Source: Pseudomonas sp. 6D_7.1_Bac1 (lineage in GTDB: Bacteria > Pseudomonadota > Gammaproteobacteria > Pseudomonadales > Pseudomonadaceae). From it: a stretch of 64,000 nt of DNA. Of the stretch, positions 20,257 to 28,940 are shown piece after piece. The stretch is taken from the NCBI RefSeq assembly GCF_025465945.1, contig NZ_JANLNW010000019.1, positions 1-64,000 of the forward strand. The letters are read 5' to 3'. Every line of letters starts with the position of its first letter. Position 1 is the stretch's first letter. Made by a program: the position numbers and the translations under genes. The notes beneath the pieces are model-generated. The model did no database searches and was not told the origin of the DNA. It saw only the letters and a program-made list of their open reading frames with translations.

Positions 20257-20343
20257 ATGGACGATTATCAAGAAGAGCTGCTCGAATATCAGGCGTTTGA
20301 ACTGGATCCACTGGAACCCGCCGAAGACGCCACGGAGTTGTAA
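20257..20343 (+). CDS. Acidic 28-residue microprotein
   Basis: A very short, strongly acidic frame (MDDYQEELLEYQAFELDPLE then PAEDATEL) with AAAAGGA at 20243-20249 and 7-base spacing. The coherent acidic composition and the good binding site argue for a real gene, and I have the impression similar peptides are annotated in other pseudomonads. The in-frame extension to 20143 has no binding site. Function unknown. Confidence 0.5.
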   Translation: MDDYQEELLEYQAFELDPLEPAEDATEL

Positions 20344-20367
20344 GGCAGCAGCTACAGGCCTGCCGCG

Positions 20368-21408
20368 TCAGGCGGATTGCCTGTGACTGCGGCGAAACTC
20401 ACCAGGTGTCTGGTTGTTCCAGCGCTTGAAGGCGCGCTGAAAGGCTTCGGCTGAGGCAAAACCCAACAGGTAGGCGATTTCACCAAAGGCCAACTCCGTG
20501 TCACGGATGTACGTCATGGCCAGATCGCGGCGGGTGTCGTTGAGAATGGCGCGAAATTGCGTACCTTCTTCGGCGAGCTTGCGACGCAAGGTCCAGGTTG
20601 GCAGCTTCAGGCGTGCCGCCACTTCTTCCAGGTCGGGTTCGCGACCACCATTGAGCAAAGGCCCCAGCAACTGAGTGATGCGTTCACGCAGGCTGCGGGT
20701 GCGGGTCAATTGCTCCAGTTCCCGTTCACACACTTGCACCAGGTGTCGCCAGGTACTTGGGCAGTGCTCGGGGTTGCGCAGGGCCAGGCTGGCCTGACTC
20801 AATCTGAGCTGGTTGTGTTCGGCGCCAAACTGGATCGGGCAGTCGCCCAGCACCGCGTAGCGCTCGCGGTAATCCGGCTCGGCGAACTCGATGTCGATGC
20901 GTTCAGCGCGTAGCGGCTCAGGGCTCAGACTGGACAACTGCCGTAACCAGCCGGCGATGATAGAGTCCACCACAAAACGGTTATAGACGTTGTAGGGGCT
21001 GATGGAATAGAACCGCAGCCACGCACCCTGGACATCTTCATGGAAACTCGACTGGCCGCGGTAGTTGGAGCCGTACAAGGCTTCAAAGCGAGTCAGGCAG
21101 CGTGCCGCCTCGCGCACGGTCGGCGCCTGAGCGGCAGTAACGCCGGCCAGCCCGGCCTGGCTGAGGCGGCTGAGTTGACCCATGCGCAGACCCAACGCCG
21201 GGTCGCCAGTCAGTTGAATCGCCGCGTGGCCCAGGCGCATGTAGCGCGGAATCGACAACCGGGCGCCGGCTTCAGCTAACCGCGCCGAGTCGAGGCCGTA
21301 TTGTTCAAGCAACGGTTGCGGGTCCAGACCGTGGCTGCGTACGGCGTCAGCCAGACTATGGACGAAGCCGACCGACAAATCCCCGAGGCGCATTGGCTGT
21401 GGTTTCAT
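20368..21408 (-). CDS. AraC-family transcriptional regulator (OruR/ArgR-like)
   Basis: A 346-residue regulator with an N-terminal arabinose-binding-like domain of the type found in OruR and related AraC members, and a C-terminal double helix-turn-helix (LEEVAARLKLPTWTLRRKLAEEG, then FGEIAYLLGFASAEAFQRAFKRWNNQTPGEFR). It follows the nitrilase-like gene by 3 bases (stop TAA, then GTGATG), so the two are probably one transcript and the regulator may control it. The ATG at 21408 is preferred over the GTG at 21411. Confidence 0.85.
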   Translation of the reverse strand: MKPQPMRLGDLSVGFVHSLADAVRSHGLDPQPLLEQYGLDSARLAEAGARLSIPRYMRLGHAAIQLTGDPALGLRMGQLSRLSQAGLAGVTAAQAPTVREAARCLTRFEALYGSNYRGQSSFHEDVQGAWLRFYSISPYNVYNRFVVDSIIAGWLRQLSSLSPEPLRAERIDIEFAEPDYRERYAVLGDCPIQFGAEHNQLRLSQASLALRNPEHCPSTWRHLVQVCERELEQLTRTRSLRERITQLLGPLLNGGREPDLEEVAARLKLPTWTLRRKLAEEGTQFRAILNDTRRDLAMTYIRDTELAFGEIAYLLGFASAEAFQRAFKRWNNQTPGEFRRSHRQSA

Positions 21409-21411
21409 CAC

Positions 21412-22542
21412 TTACAACCAGATGTTCAGCAAACGAGCACCGTGGGCTTCGCGGTCGGCGAAGTGTTGGCCGTTGCTGCTGAGAAAGCTCTGGCCGGCGC
21501 TGCCCTGATCCCAGAATTGTCCACGCAGGAACACGCTGACCCCGGCGTTGGCCTGACTGATCGGCCGCTGGCTGGTCAGCGTCAGGCGATGCCAGGCTTG
21601 GCCTTCGCTGAGCTCGCCGGGTTTGAGACGGATTTCGCTGGGCGTCAATGGCCCTTTGTAACCACGCCAGGGTTTGTCCCAGGCCCCGCGGCCTTTGACA
21701 AAGGCCGGCACGGCAATCAGCTGAGCGCCCTGGTCATTGAGCTTGCGGTAATTGTCCGGATACCAGCTGTCGTTACCGATCAAAACGCCCAGACGTCCGG
21801 CCGGCGTGTCGATGACGTTGATCACTTGATCGGCGCTTGGCTGGGTTAAGCCCTGTTCATCGAAGGCCGGGCTCAGTTGACGCTGTGGCTGGCCGATCGG
21901 CAAGCCATCGCGACCGAACACCAGGCTGCTGTTGTACAGCGCGCCACGGCCGATGTTCAGCGTACCGTCGCTGACGCTGGGTTCGGGCAACACGATGCTG
22001 CCTGCCACCAGGGTGACGCCGAACTCTTTGGCCAGCCCACCGAACAGCGTCTGATACTGCTTGGCCATGCTTTTGGCTTTCATCCGCAGGTGCGCGTCAT
22101 CCAGACGGTTATCGCCCTTGGCGCTGATCAATGCACGAAAAAACGACAGGGGATTACTCACTGCCAGCCAGTTCATGGCGTCATCAAGCGTGTCGGCCTG
22201 ATACAGCTCGTCTTTTTCGCCGCTGACCATTAACCAGGTACCGATGTGTTCCGGCAGCACGACGATGGTTTTTTCGTTCAGCAGGCCCCGTTCGCGAGCC
22301 TGCTGCAAATAGGCCGCGAGCTTGCGATGCAGGTGCTCGGGGCTTTGATAGTCAGTGGGGAACAGCTCGGGCTGAATACCCAGCAGGTTGCCACGGTCGG
22401 ACGGAACGCCCTGGTCAACCGCGAGTTTGATGCGCAGGTCCGAGAGGTAGTGGCCGGCCGGGCGATCAGTGGTCCACATCGCGTACGCCGCGATGACGGC
22501 GATCAACGCCATGGAGACGGTCATATAAAGAAGTTTGCGCAT
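21412..22542 (-). CDS. Nitrilase-fold protein with the nucleophile replaced
   Basis: A 376-residue protein with an N-terminal membrane anchor (residues 5-25) and a carbon-nitrogen hydrolase fold. The first catalytic Glu is present (VVLPEHIG, Glu98), but the third motif, normally ICxDxxxPE, reads LIGNDSWYPD, with Gly256 in place of the nucleophilic Cys. It may therefore lack amidase activity or use another mechanism. The start at MRKLLYM is chosen because the longer frame to 22614 begins at TTG without a binding site; no strong site is visible for either. Confidence 0.7.
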   Translation of the reverse strand: MRKLLYMTVSMALIAVIAAYAMWTTDRPAGHYLSDLRIKLAVDQGVPSDRGNLLGIQPELFPTDYQSPEHLHRKLAAYLQQARERGLLNEKTIVVLPEHIGTWLMVSGEKDELYQADTLDDAMNWLAVSNPLSFFRALISAKGDNRLDDAHLRMKAKSMAKQYQTLFGGLAKEFGVTLVAGSIVLPEPSVSDGTLNIGRGALYNSSLVFGRDGLPIGQPQRQLSPAFDEQGLTQPSADQVINVIDTPAGRLGVLIGNDSWYPDNYRKLNDQGAQLIAVPAFVKGRGAWDKPWRGYKGPLTPSEIRLKPGELSEGQAWHRLTLTSQRPISQANAGVSVFLRGQFWDQGSAGQSFLSSNGQHFADREAHGARLLNIWL

Positions 22543-22840
22543 GGGGAAACAGTAAGCGGCCGCGTGCAGGGCAGGCTTTTCAAATGGAATTGGATCAAGG
22601 ATAAAGCGAATCAAGGAGTTATTGGGTGAGTTTCTGTTTTCTCTGGGTTATTTTTTCGCTTGAGGCTGAATTTTTGCTCCAAATACCAGTAATGAGTGGA
22701 TTGGTAAATCGGAGATTTACGTATTTTGGATAGGATGATAGCAATTATGTGCCCGGCATTGCGGCGAGAAAGGAGATCGTTCGACGCGATGTGACGCCCG
22801 GCTTCGTCGTTGCGGAATTAATCGCCTGGCTCGGCTCCTA

Positions 22841-23499
22841 GTGCGCGATGACACGCCGTCCGAGTTGGCCGCTCTAAGGCAGGAAGCCAAAGACTACGGC
22901 TGGCGGCAGGTGGTGCACGAGCGCGAGAAGCGCACCAAGCCACTGTACCGGATCGCCAAGTCGCTGCTGCCCAGGCTTGCAATCTCGCAGCAGCATTTGC
23001 GTTTTTACGCGAGCCTGGCGAACCTCTACACCGTTCACGATTTGCGCCACCTCAAGGCTGAGCAAACCCATCTTTACCTACTGTGCTATGCCTGGCAGCG
23101 CTACCGGCAGATCACCGATAATCTGGTCGACGCTCTGGGTTACCACATGAAAAAACTTGAGGATGAGAGCAAAGCGCGCGCGAACAAGTCCTTTGTCGTC
23201 GAGCAAGTAAGCCGCCAGCTGGGAACACCAGAAGTCGGGCGTTTGCTGCTGTTCGACATTGGGTACCGCAACGCGTCGGACAGCGTGCCAACCGCGATTA
23301 CTGGCGACATGCACGGCGCCAACAAGACTAACTTCGCTATCCTGCACTGGTCCGGGCAGCGTGGCGACACATCCTCCTGAACGGACACTACACGTTCCAT
23401 AGCGACGGGCAACTCATCGACCTGGATGCGCTCGTGGCGGGTTTGGAGTTGGGGGGACGGAAATTTCTGGGGTTCCGGCTTACATTCCCTTACCTGTAA
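22841..23499 (+). pseudogene. Tn3-family transposase remnant with internal deletion
   Basis: The frame 22841-23380 carries TnpA-like sequence: RFYASLANLYTVHDLRHL, QTHLYLLCYAWQRYRQITDN and the start of the catalytic core FDIGYRNASDSVPTAITGDMHGANKTNFAILHW, including the first Asp of the DDE triad. It then jumps to another frame, from about 23352 to a TAA at 23497, reading WRHILLNGHYTFHSDG, which resembles the TnpA C-terminus. Around 300 residues of the catalytic domain are missing between the two, and the N-terminal part is also absent. No terminal inverted repeats were seen. Confidence 0.8.
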
Positions 23500-23969
23500 C
23501 GGCTCGCGGTGAAGCGGCCGAGCTCTCAATCAACGCTAATTACGGCTCACATTATTTGCAAGCTCGCGGAGGAAACTTGACAGAGGATCGCAAGGCGGTA
23601 CGGAGTATGGGCTGTTCACAATCGCTTCGCGGCCATTCGGTCACTCCCGCCGAATAAGTCATGTGGTTGCTGGCCTCAAGTGTAATGGAATTCACTACGA
23701 CTGTTTTCAAAGGCAGATTTGCCGCTCATGGTCGTCCTGAATGTCATGGCTTCACCGTGACCGAGCGATGTGGTTTGCTCAGCATAATCAGACAAGTCCA
23801 ATTATCACCAGTTATCAGATTCTTCATGCTAAGGGTAATAGGGGCAGCGCAGTAATGTCCGTTACCGCATGCTCCTTATACTCGGACTCGGCGTTAGCCG
23901 AGTCTTTATATGTTGGGGTGGTACGGTCATCGTCCCAGTGTCAAATCTGTAACCTGAGGAATAATTGTT
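23500..23969. other. Non-coding stretch between transposase remnant and lipoprotein
   Basis: No supported gene. It holds a terminator-like hairpin, GACTCGGC-GTTA-GCCGAGTC followed by TTTATA (23885-23910). AGGA at 23958-23961 is the binding site of the next gene. Confidence 0.5.
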
Positions 23970-24401
23970 ATGTCTTTTCTGCGCACTTTGACAGTGGCTT
24001 CGTTGCTCACTCTTACCGCTGGTTGTGCCAGCGGGCTGAACTCTTTTCAAGAAAATGAGTTGAATCATTATCGCGCAAACAACCTTGTCCTGGAGGAGAA
24101 GAGCCCTGGTGCGGGGGCTGCTCTCGGCTTGCTGCCTGGTGGCGGCTCTTTCTATGGTCGTTCGTACGGTACGGGGGTTGTCAATCTACTGAGTTGGCCT
24201 CTGTCGATGATGTGGGATCCGGTTAGCGGTTATCGGGCGGCTGAATCCATCAACTTTCAAGCGACCAAGGCTCATGTCGCTCGTTTGATGGAGCGAGAGC
24301 TGGGTGCACTGGATAGCCAACTGCGTCTCGGGGAAATCGACATGAAAGCCTATGCACTGAAAAAGCGTCAGATTGAACAGAAGTATACCTATAGTTCGTA
24401 A
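23970..24401 (+). CDS. Lipoprotein with SHOCT-like C-terminus
   Basis: A 143-residue lipoprotein with a signal peptide and lipobox (TLTAGC). A Gly-rich middle (GAGAALGLLPGGGSFYGRSYG) and a hydrophobic stretch (VVNLLSWPLSMMWDP) suggest membrane association. The end (LGALDSQLRLGEIDMKAYALKKRQIEQKY) resembles the short SHOCT oligomerisation motif. AGGA lies 8 bases upstream of the ATG. It sits in a decayed region but has an intact frame. Function unknown. Confidence 0.65.
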   Translation: MSFLRTLTVASLLTLTAGCASGLNSFQENELNHYRANNLVLEEKSPGAGAALGLLPGGGSFYGRSYGTGVVNLLSWPLSMMWDPVSGYRAAESINFQATKAHVARLMERELGALDSQLRLGEIDMKAYALKKRQIEQKYTYSS

Positions 24402-24534
24402 CGTTCAACATCTGAGCAACCATGACCGATGTTGTATCTGCTGCTGGCTGATGGATTAACGTCCAAAGACCTCCGCAATCAGCGACAGAGCTCGGCGTCG
24501 GTAGTGCGCTCTCTAGGAGAAGGGGCTTGAAGGG

Positions 24535-25594
24535 GTGAGCGACCTGCCTCGAAGTGGCCGGCCTTGCACTCTCAGCACTCAAAAAAGGAAGGAGGTCCTC
24601 CGGCGCGAGCCTCGTGAGGCGATGCAGTGGAGTGTGCACCTTTGGGCCCAGTATGCCGCCGCGATGACTTGCCATGATTTTTCTGCCAGTACGGCCAAGG
24701 TCAATGCCTCATATGCGGTCTACGGTCCATCATCGGTGGCTATGGTCGTTCATCCCGATGATATGTTTTGTGCCGAGAGATTTTGTGAGCCGACTATCAA
24801 GCTAATACCACTGTCGGTGAACGACAGTTGGTGTCGTGACACTGGCCCTGCTTTTATCTGTCATACCAAGCATGGTGTGGCTGGAATCAATTGGGGTATC
24901 AATGGTTGGGGTGGCAAGGCCAAGCATGAGTTGGATGCAACCCTGGGACGGCGCATCCTCGAGAATCAGGGCCTGGAATGTCTTGTCGTGCCGCTGATAA
25001 ACGAGGGTGGTGCTATTCATGTCGACGGTGAGGGTACGTTGATCACCACTGAGTCGGTCTTGCCGAATGCTAACCGCAATCACGGCATGGATAAGCTTGA
25101 GGTCGAGGAATACTTCCGACTGTGTTTGGGGATCGAGAAGACGATCTGGTTACCGGGCGATCCGAATGACGCCACCGATGACATCACAGATGGTCATGTC
25201 GATGGCATTTGCGCCTTTGCCCATCCGGGGGGGTGTTGCTTGAGTCCACTCGCCAACAGGCGACTCCCTACGCCGAAGTGTTTCGTGAGAATCGCCGCGC
25301 CCTCGAACTGGCGCGAGATGCACGGGGCCGAAAGTTTGAATTGATTTCTTTATATGAGGCTGAGGGGGTGGAAGCGTGCAGTGACATATTCTGCACGTCT
25401 TACAGTAACTTCTATATCACCAAAGGTGGCGTGGTGATGCCAAGCTATGGGGTGGTGTCCGATCAGTTGGCAGCCGAACCGTGCGGCGGGTTTTTCCGGA
25501 TCGCACGTTGGTGCAAGTGTCGATCAACAACCTTGCACATGGAGGGGGCGGGATTCATTGCATGACTCAGCAGCAGCCCGCCTCGCCCGTATAG
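24535..25594 (+). pseudogene. Agmatine deiminase-type gene with two frameshifts
   Basis: Reads as an agmatine/peptidylarginine deiminase family protein: MVVHPDD, LSVNDSWCRDTGPAFI, INWGINGWGG, INEGGAIHVDGEGTL and DGHVDGICAF (catalytic His region). The frame then breaks at a seven-G run (25227-25233) and continues in another frame (LLESTRQQATPYAEVFRENR, YSNFYITKGGVVMPSYG), and breaks again at a T5 tract near 25493. The third frame gives the catalytic-Cys motif GGGGIHCMTQQQP and a TAG at 25592. Both breaks look like one-base losses in homopolymers. All catalytic segments survive, so the decay is recent or the breaks are sequencing errors. Confidence 0.75.
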
Positions 25595-26191
25595 CCTGAG
25601 GTGCTGGGTGCAGCTACACCAAGTCGTTTTATAACTAAATATAGGGCGCTTGAATAAAAGAATTTATTGTCCATGCAGTGGAGTGTCATGGGTATTCGGT
25701 GTGTGGCAGTGCTCGTTCGTTCGTTCGTTCGACGTAAGTAACTCGGGACTCTATAAGGTTACGCCGCCCATTGTTGATTGGACGTCTGTTGTGCATATCT
25801 CGATCCGTCTATGCCTATCAACCAGTACCCGAACAGCATCGACGACGACCGCGTGGGAGTGTAAGCACTGCTGGGGACCAGCCGGTCCAGTTAGAATAGG
25901 CGGCCGAGCTTAGTTGACCACTACAGTTTCATTGAAGCTAAACCGTTCAGTTTGTGTGGCAGGTGCGCTTCACCTGATAGGGAGATCTTTTTAAGGGTTT
26001 TTATGGATGGACAAGCCTGAATTTGACGTGGCGATTTTGGCGATCTCTATGTGAAGTTGTGTGCTTTTTGATATGACTTTAGTGTGGAGTCCCGTGACTG
26101 AGTTTCTTGAAGTTGATCTTCCTTACCTTGAGCTCGTCTATGTACGAGAATAATTGGCTTCGCCTCGGCGTAGTATGAACAAGTGAATACC
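25595..26191. other. Non-coding stretch before the cation transporter gene
   Basis: About 600 bases without a supported gene. It contains a short tandem repeat, four copies of CGTT, near 25714-25730. Frames here are short and have no family resemblance. Confidence 0.45.
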
Positions 26192-27103
26192 ATGAAGTTA
26201 AATTTAAACCGTGAACAATGGCTACTGCTGATTTCCACAGGGGTGATGGGCATTATCGCAGTGGCCTGCATGTCCCTCGGTGGGGTGATCGGGTCCAACT
26301 CGCTGTTCTTCGATGGCGTCTCGACTATGGTGGCGACCCTGATTTCCAGCGTCATGTTCCTGGTCGCGTCCTTGATTGCCAAGCAGAATAGCTCCCGTTT
26401 CCAGTTCGGTTATTGGCATTTTGAGCCACTGATCATCCTTCTCGAGTGCGGTTTTTTACTGCTCGCTGCCACCTTTGCGTTCTATCGGGGTATTGATCTC
26501 TTGGTGCATGGAGGCAACCATATACCGGTCGGGTTGGTCTTTTTCATTGAGCTATTCTTCGCTCTGTTTGAGTTCGGTTACTTCTTATACCTGCGTGCAG
26601 CGAATCGAGACGTCGGGTCGGAACTGGTACGTATGGATGGACTCGGTTGGTTCTCCGATTCCTGCATGTCGCTGGCTATCGCGCTAGGTTTTGGTCTCGC
26701 TTGGCTGGCACAGGGAACCCAATTCGACTGGCTCTCGCTGTATATGGACGGGGTTGCGCTCCTGCTGGCGGCGACGCTGGTGGTGTTCAGTGTATTGGGG
26801 AGGGTAATGCCTGCGGTTAAGCAATTTCTTGGGGTTTCGCCGCGCTCTTTGGATGCTGCGGTGACGGGAGTAGTCGGTGAATTCGTCAAGAAACATGGCT
26901 TCGTTGATTTTACTTCTTATGTGCAGGAAGTAGGGCGATCTTCAGTCATCGAAATCCACGTCATACTGCCGTCAGGGTTCGATGTGGGGGCTATCGACAC
27001 TCTCGACTCCTGGCGTGAGGTGATCGCCATACAGATTGGAGAGGCATCGCCAGATAGGTGGCTGTCGATTTCATTCACGGCTCAGAAGCGCTGGGCGGAT
27101 TGA
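26192..27103 (+). CDS. Cation diffusion facilitator-type transporter
   Basis: A 303-residue membrane protein of the cation efflux superfamily, nearest in pattern to the predicted Co/Zn/Cd transporter group COG3965. It has about six TM segments, the metal-site-like SLFFDGVSTMVATLISSV in TM2, FGYWHFEPLI before TM3 and GWFSDSCMS in TM5, and a C-terminal cytoplasmic domain. The ATG at 26192 (MKLNLNREQW) is used; a GTG nine bases upstream is also in frame, and neither has a strong binding site. Metal specificity cannot be read from the sequence. Confidence 0.8.
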   Translation: MKLNLNREQWLLLISTGVMGIIAVACMSLGGVIGSNSLFFDGVSTMVATLISSVMFLVASLIAKQNSSRFQFGYWHFEPLIILLECGFLLLAATFAFYRGIDLLVHGGNHIPVGLVFFIELFFALFEFGYFLYLRAANRDVGSELVRMDGLGWFSDSCMSLAIALGFGLAWLAQGTQFDWLSLYMDGVALLLAATLVVFSVLGRVMPAVKQFLGVSPRSLDAAVTGVVGEFVKKHGFVDFTSYVQEVGRSSVIEIHVILPSGFDVGAIDTLDSWREVIAIQIGEASPDRWLSISFTAQKRWAD

Positions 27104-27544
27104 TCCTTGGCTGCATGTTGAGGCACTGAAAGAGCGTGTGCCGCGGTGAGCCTGTAGCAAGCAGAGGACTCGGTGGGTCGGGTTATCCGTATGGACTAGG
27201 TCAGATTCGGTATCGACGCGATGCGCACTTTCATACTGAAGAAATATTGATTTCCATTAATGATGGTCAGCCCGGTTCGTCTGGTGCACTACTAGATCTA
27301 GAAGCTTCAATTTAAAACGCCGCAAACATCAAGGTGTGTGACGAGGCTGCCACTGACGCTGGATACGCGTGGGAAAATCGGCTCAGCTGCATCAAGCGTG
27401 CAGGCAACGGGAGAGACCGCAGACCTCTCCATTGAGCCGGGTATTATTAGAGGTATCGCTTCGCTCTGTGAATATGTGTCTCTAGCAGAATGAGTAGAGC
27501 TGGGCCAGTTAGCCGAGCGGTAAGGTTTTATTTTTGAATAAAGT
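27104..27544. other. Non-coding stretch between the transporter and csrA-like genes
   Basis: About 440 bases with no supported gene or RNA. Frames are short and broken. A string resembling a tRNA D-arm near 27505 has no matching acceptor or T arm. Confidence 0.45.
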
Positions 27545-27763
27545 TCAGTCCGCGAGCCGATTTATTTTTGGGGGGGCGAGTTTTCCGCTCTTTTGATTAT
27601 CGCCATTTTTGATTTGCAGATAGACTTCGCGACGAAGTATTGATACCCCGCTTGGGGTCGATATTTTAAGTTTTACGTGCTCTAGATCAACGGCTAGTAC
27701 CGTTATGGTTATATCATCGTTGATGCGTATGGATTTATTGATGTTGCAGCTAAGCACTAACAT
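27545..27763 (-). CDS. Divergent CsrA/RsmA-family RNA-binding regulator
   Basis: A 72-residue protein that aligns without gaps to E. coli CsrA over residues 1-51: MLVLSCNIN at the start, DDITITVLAV in the core and VSILRREVYLQI in place of VSVHREEIYQRI. Arg44, a key RNA-contact residue, is kept, but Arg6 is replaced by Cys and Arg7 by Asn, so RNA binding may be altered. A longer basic tail follows. GGGAG lies upstream of the ATG. CsrA proteins control mRNA translation and often T3SS expression; its position beside the T3SS locus suggests a dedicated role (inference). Confidence 0.85.
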   Translation of the reverse strand: MLVLSCNINKSIRINDDITITVLAVDLEHVKLKISTPSGVSILRREVYLQIKNGDNQKSGKLAPPKINRLAD

Positions 27764-28608
27764 TGGTGACTCCCTTGTTTTTTGTAATAACTCCTGCCTT
27801 CCAGGAAGCCTGAGTGGTTAAACGTCTGACTGCGGAAGGTGAATTGGACATTGACCCGCGCATAACAACCCGGCTGTTCATGCCCATTGAGCGGGTCACC
27901 TCTCGATGAGGAGAATTATTTGTAAGTAAGATATTTTGCTTCACGCAAACCGATATCGATGCCGAAAAATTTTATTGGCTTTCCGATGGCATTTCATAGC
28001 TAAGACCTCTGCGCAGACCCTCCGCATTTAAGTCTTCCTGGCTTTTGCATAGTTGGTTCTTTAGCAGCATCTTGATGCAGGGATGATTGTGCTTGTCTTA
28101 AATGTTGAAGATATAGGACTAGTCCTATTTTTTTCTATGGCTTGTTTTTTTGTTGACCTGAAACGAGTAAAGGAGGCTGATTCAAAAGGACGTTTTTTAA
28201 AGCTGTAGTAAATTTTTCTCGCGATTGGCCGCTTAACCGTAGCTTGTTTGTAGGCATGCGAACCCGGTTGTTTACTGATTAGCCTCAGCTCCCGCATCAG
28301 TGCTGCACACTTTGAACCATCCGATCTGCTCGCCATCTTCCTGCACCATGGACATGATACTGCGGCTGCCGGCAGCGCTTCGACTTTGCGTGAAAAGCTT
28401 GCTTACGCGGCAGCGTTCGATATCCGGAGTTCGGCACCTGAGACGATGGGCTTAGGTGTTCAGTCTAGGAGAGTCATGGTGCATCCTTAAAGGGTCATGC
28501 CCACTGTAAACATGATCGTGGAGGCAGAGCCTATCCCTACGATTGAAACCGTTGGCGCACGTATACAGCATGACTTCAAAGTCTATTAATGATTAGGTGC
28601 TGTGCACA
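27764..28608. other. Long AT-rich non-coding stretch
   Basis: About 845 bases with no supported gene. It contains a 16-base perfect palindrome followed by seven T (28113-28134). A 30-codon frame at 28497 has no clear binding site, and a reading near 28320 only vaguely resembles the RadC N-terminus. This looks like decayed accessory DNA. Confidence 0.45.
28113..28134 (+). terminator. Palindrome with T-run, possible terminator
   Basis: ATAGGACTAGTCCTAT is a perfect 16-base palindrome. Read as stem ATAGGA/TCCTAT with loop CTAG and a following T-run, it can act as a weak terminator; read as a palindrome it could be an operator. Confidence 0.35.
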
Positions 28609-28822
28609 CTAGGCTCTGTACGGAAACTGCCTGCGTGTCGACCAGACTGCGTTAAAAACAGGCTCGGACGAACGGAGTGAGAGCGTCCGAAGGACGGCCC
28701 GAAGGGGCCGCGCAGCGGATACTGCTCATTTAGGCCCCTAAAGTCGGATGCGACCCCAGCCGTTCCTCGCCTGTTTTTGCCTTGCCTGATCGCCGCTCGG
28801 CGAGTTTTCGTACAGACCCTAG
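28609..28822. mobile_element. MITE-like element, 214 bp
   Basis: Bounded by 20-base terminal inverted repeats matching at 18 positions: CTAGGCTCTGTACGGAAACT at the left (28609-28628) and the complement of AGTTTTCGTACAGACCCTAG at the right (28803-28822). The interior is GC-rich, has nested short inverted repeats (GGACG..CGTCC) and no transposase frame. The size and ends fit a miniature inverted-repeat element mobilised by a full-length IS elsewhere. No clear target duplication was found. Confidence 0.65.
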
Positions 28823-28940
28823 CATTGATTTCTATATGAAAATATCCTTGCCAGCCCATTGCGTGCCTGCTCCCCAGGGGCTCACCGAGTGTTGAAATGC
28901 AGAATGTTCTCCAGGGAAAACGGTTACACCGATGCTTGGT

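Noticed and set aside
25712..25732. Short CGTT tandem repeat
   Set aside because: Only four units and outside any gene; no sign of phase-variation function.
27500..27530. tRNA-like string (GCCGAGCGGTAAGG)
   Set aside because: Resembles a D-arm of a class II tRNA, but no acceptor stem, anticodon stem or T-loop can be folded around it.
27805..27845. Second tRNA-like string (GCCTGAGTGGTTAAACG)
   Set aside because: No T-loop or matching acceptor within 100 bases.
28320..28440. Reading SDLLAIFLHHG resembling the RadC N-terminus
   Set aside because: Match is limited to about ten residues and the rest of the frame does not follow RadC.
28593..28859. 88-codon minus-strand frame
   Set aside because: Spans the MITE-like element and its flanks; the frame is a by-product of the GC-rich core.
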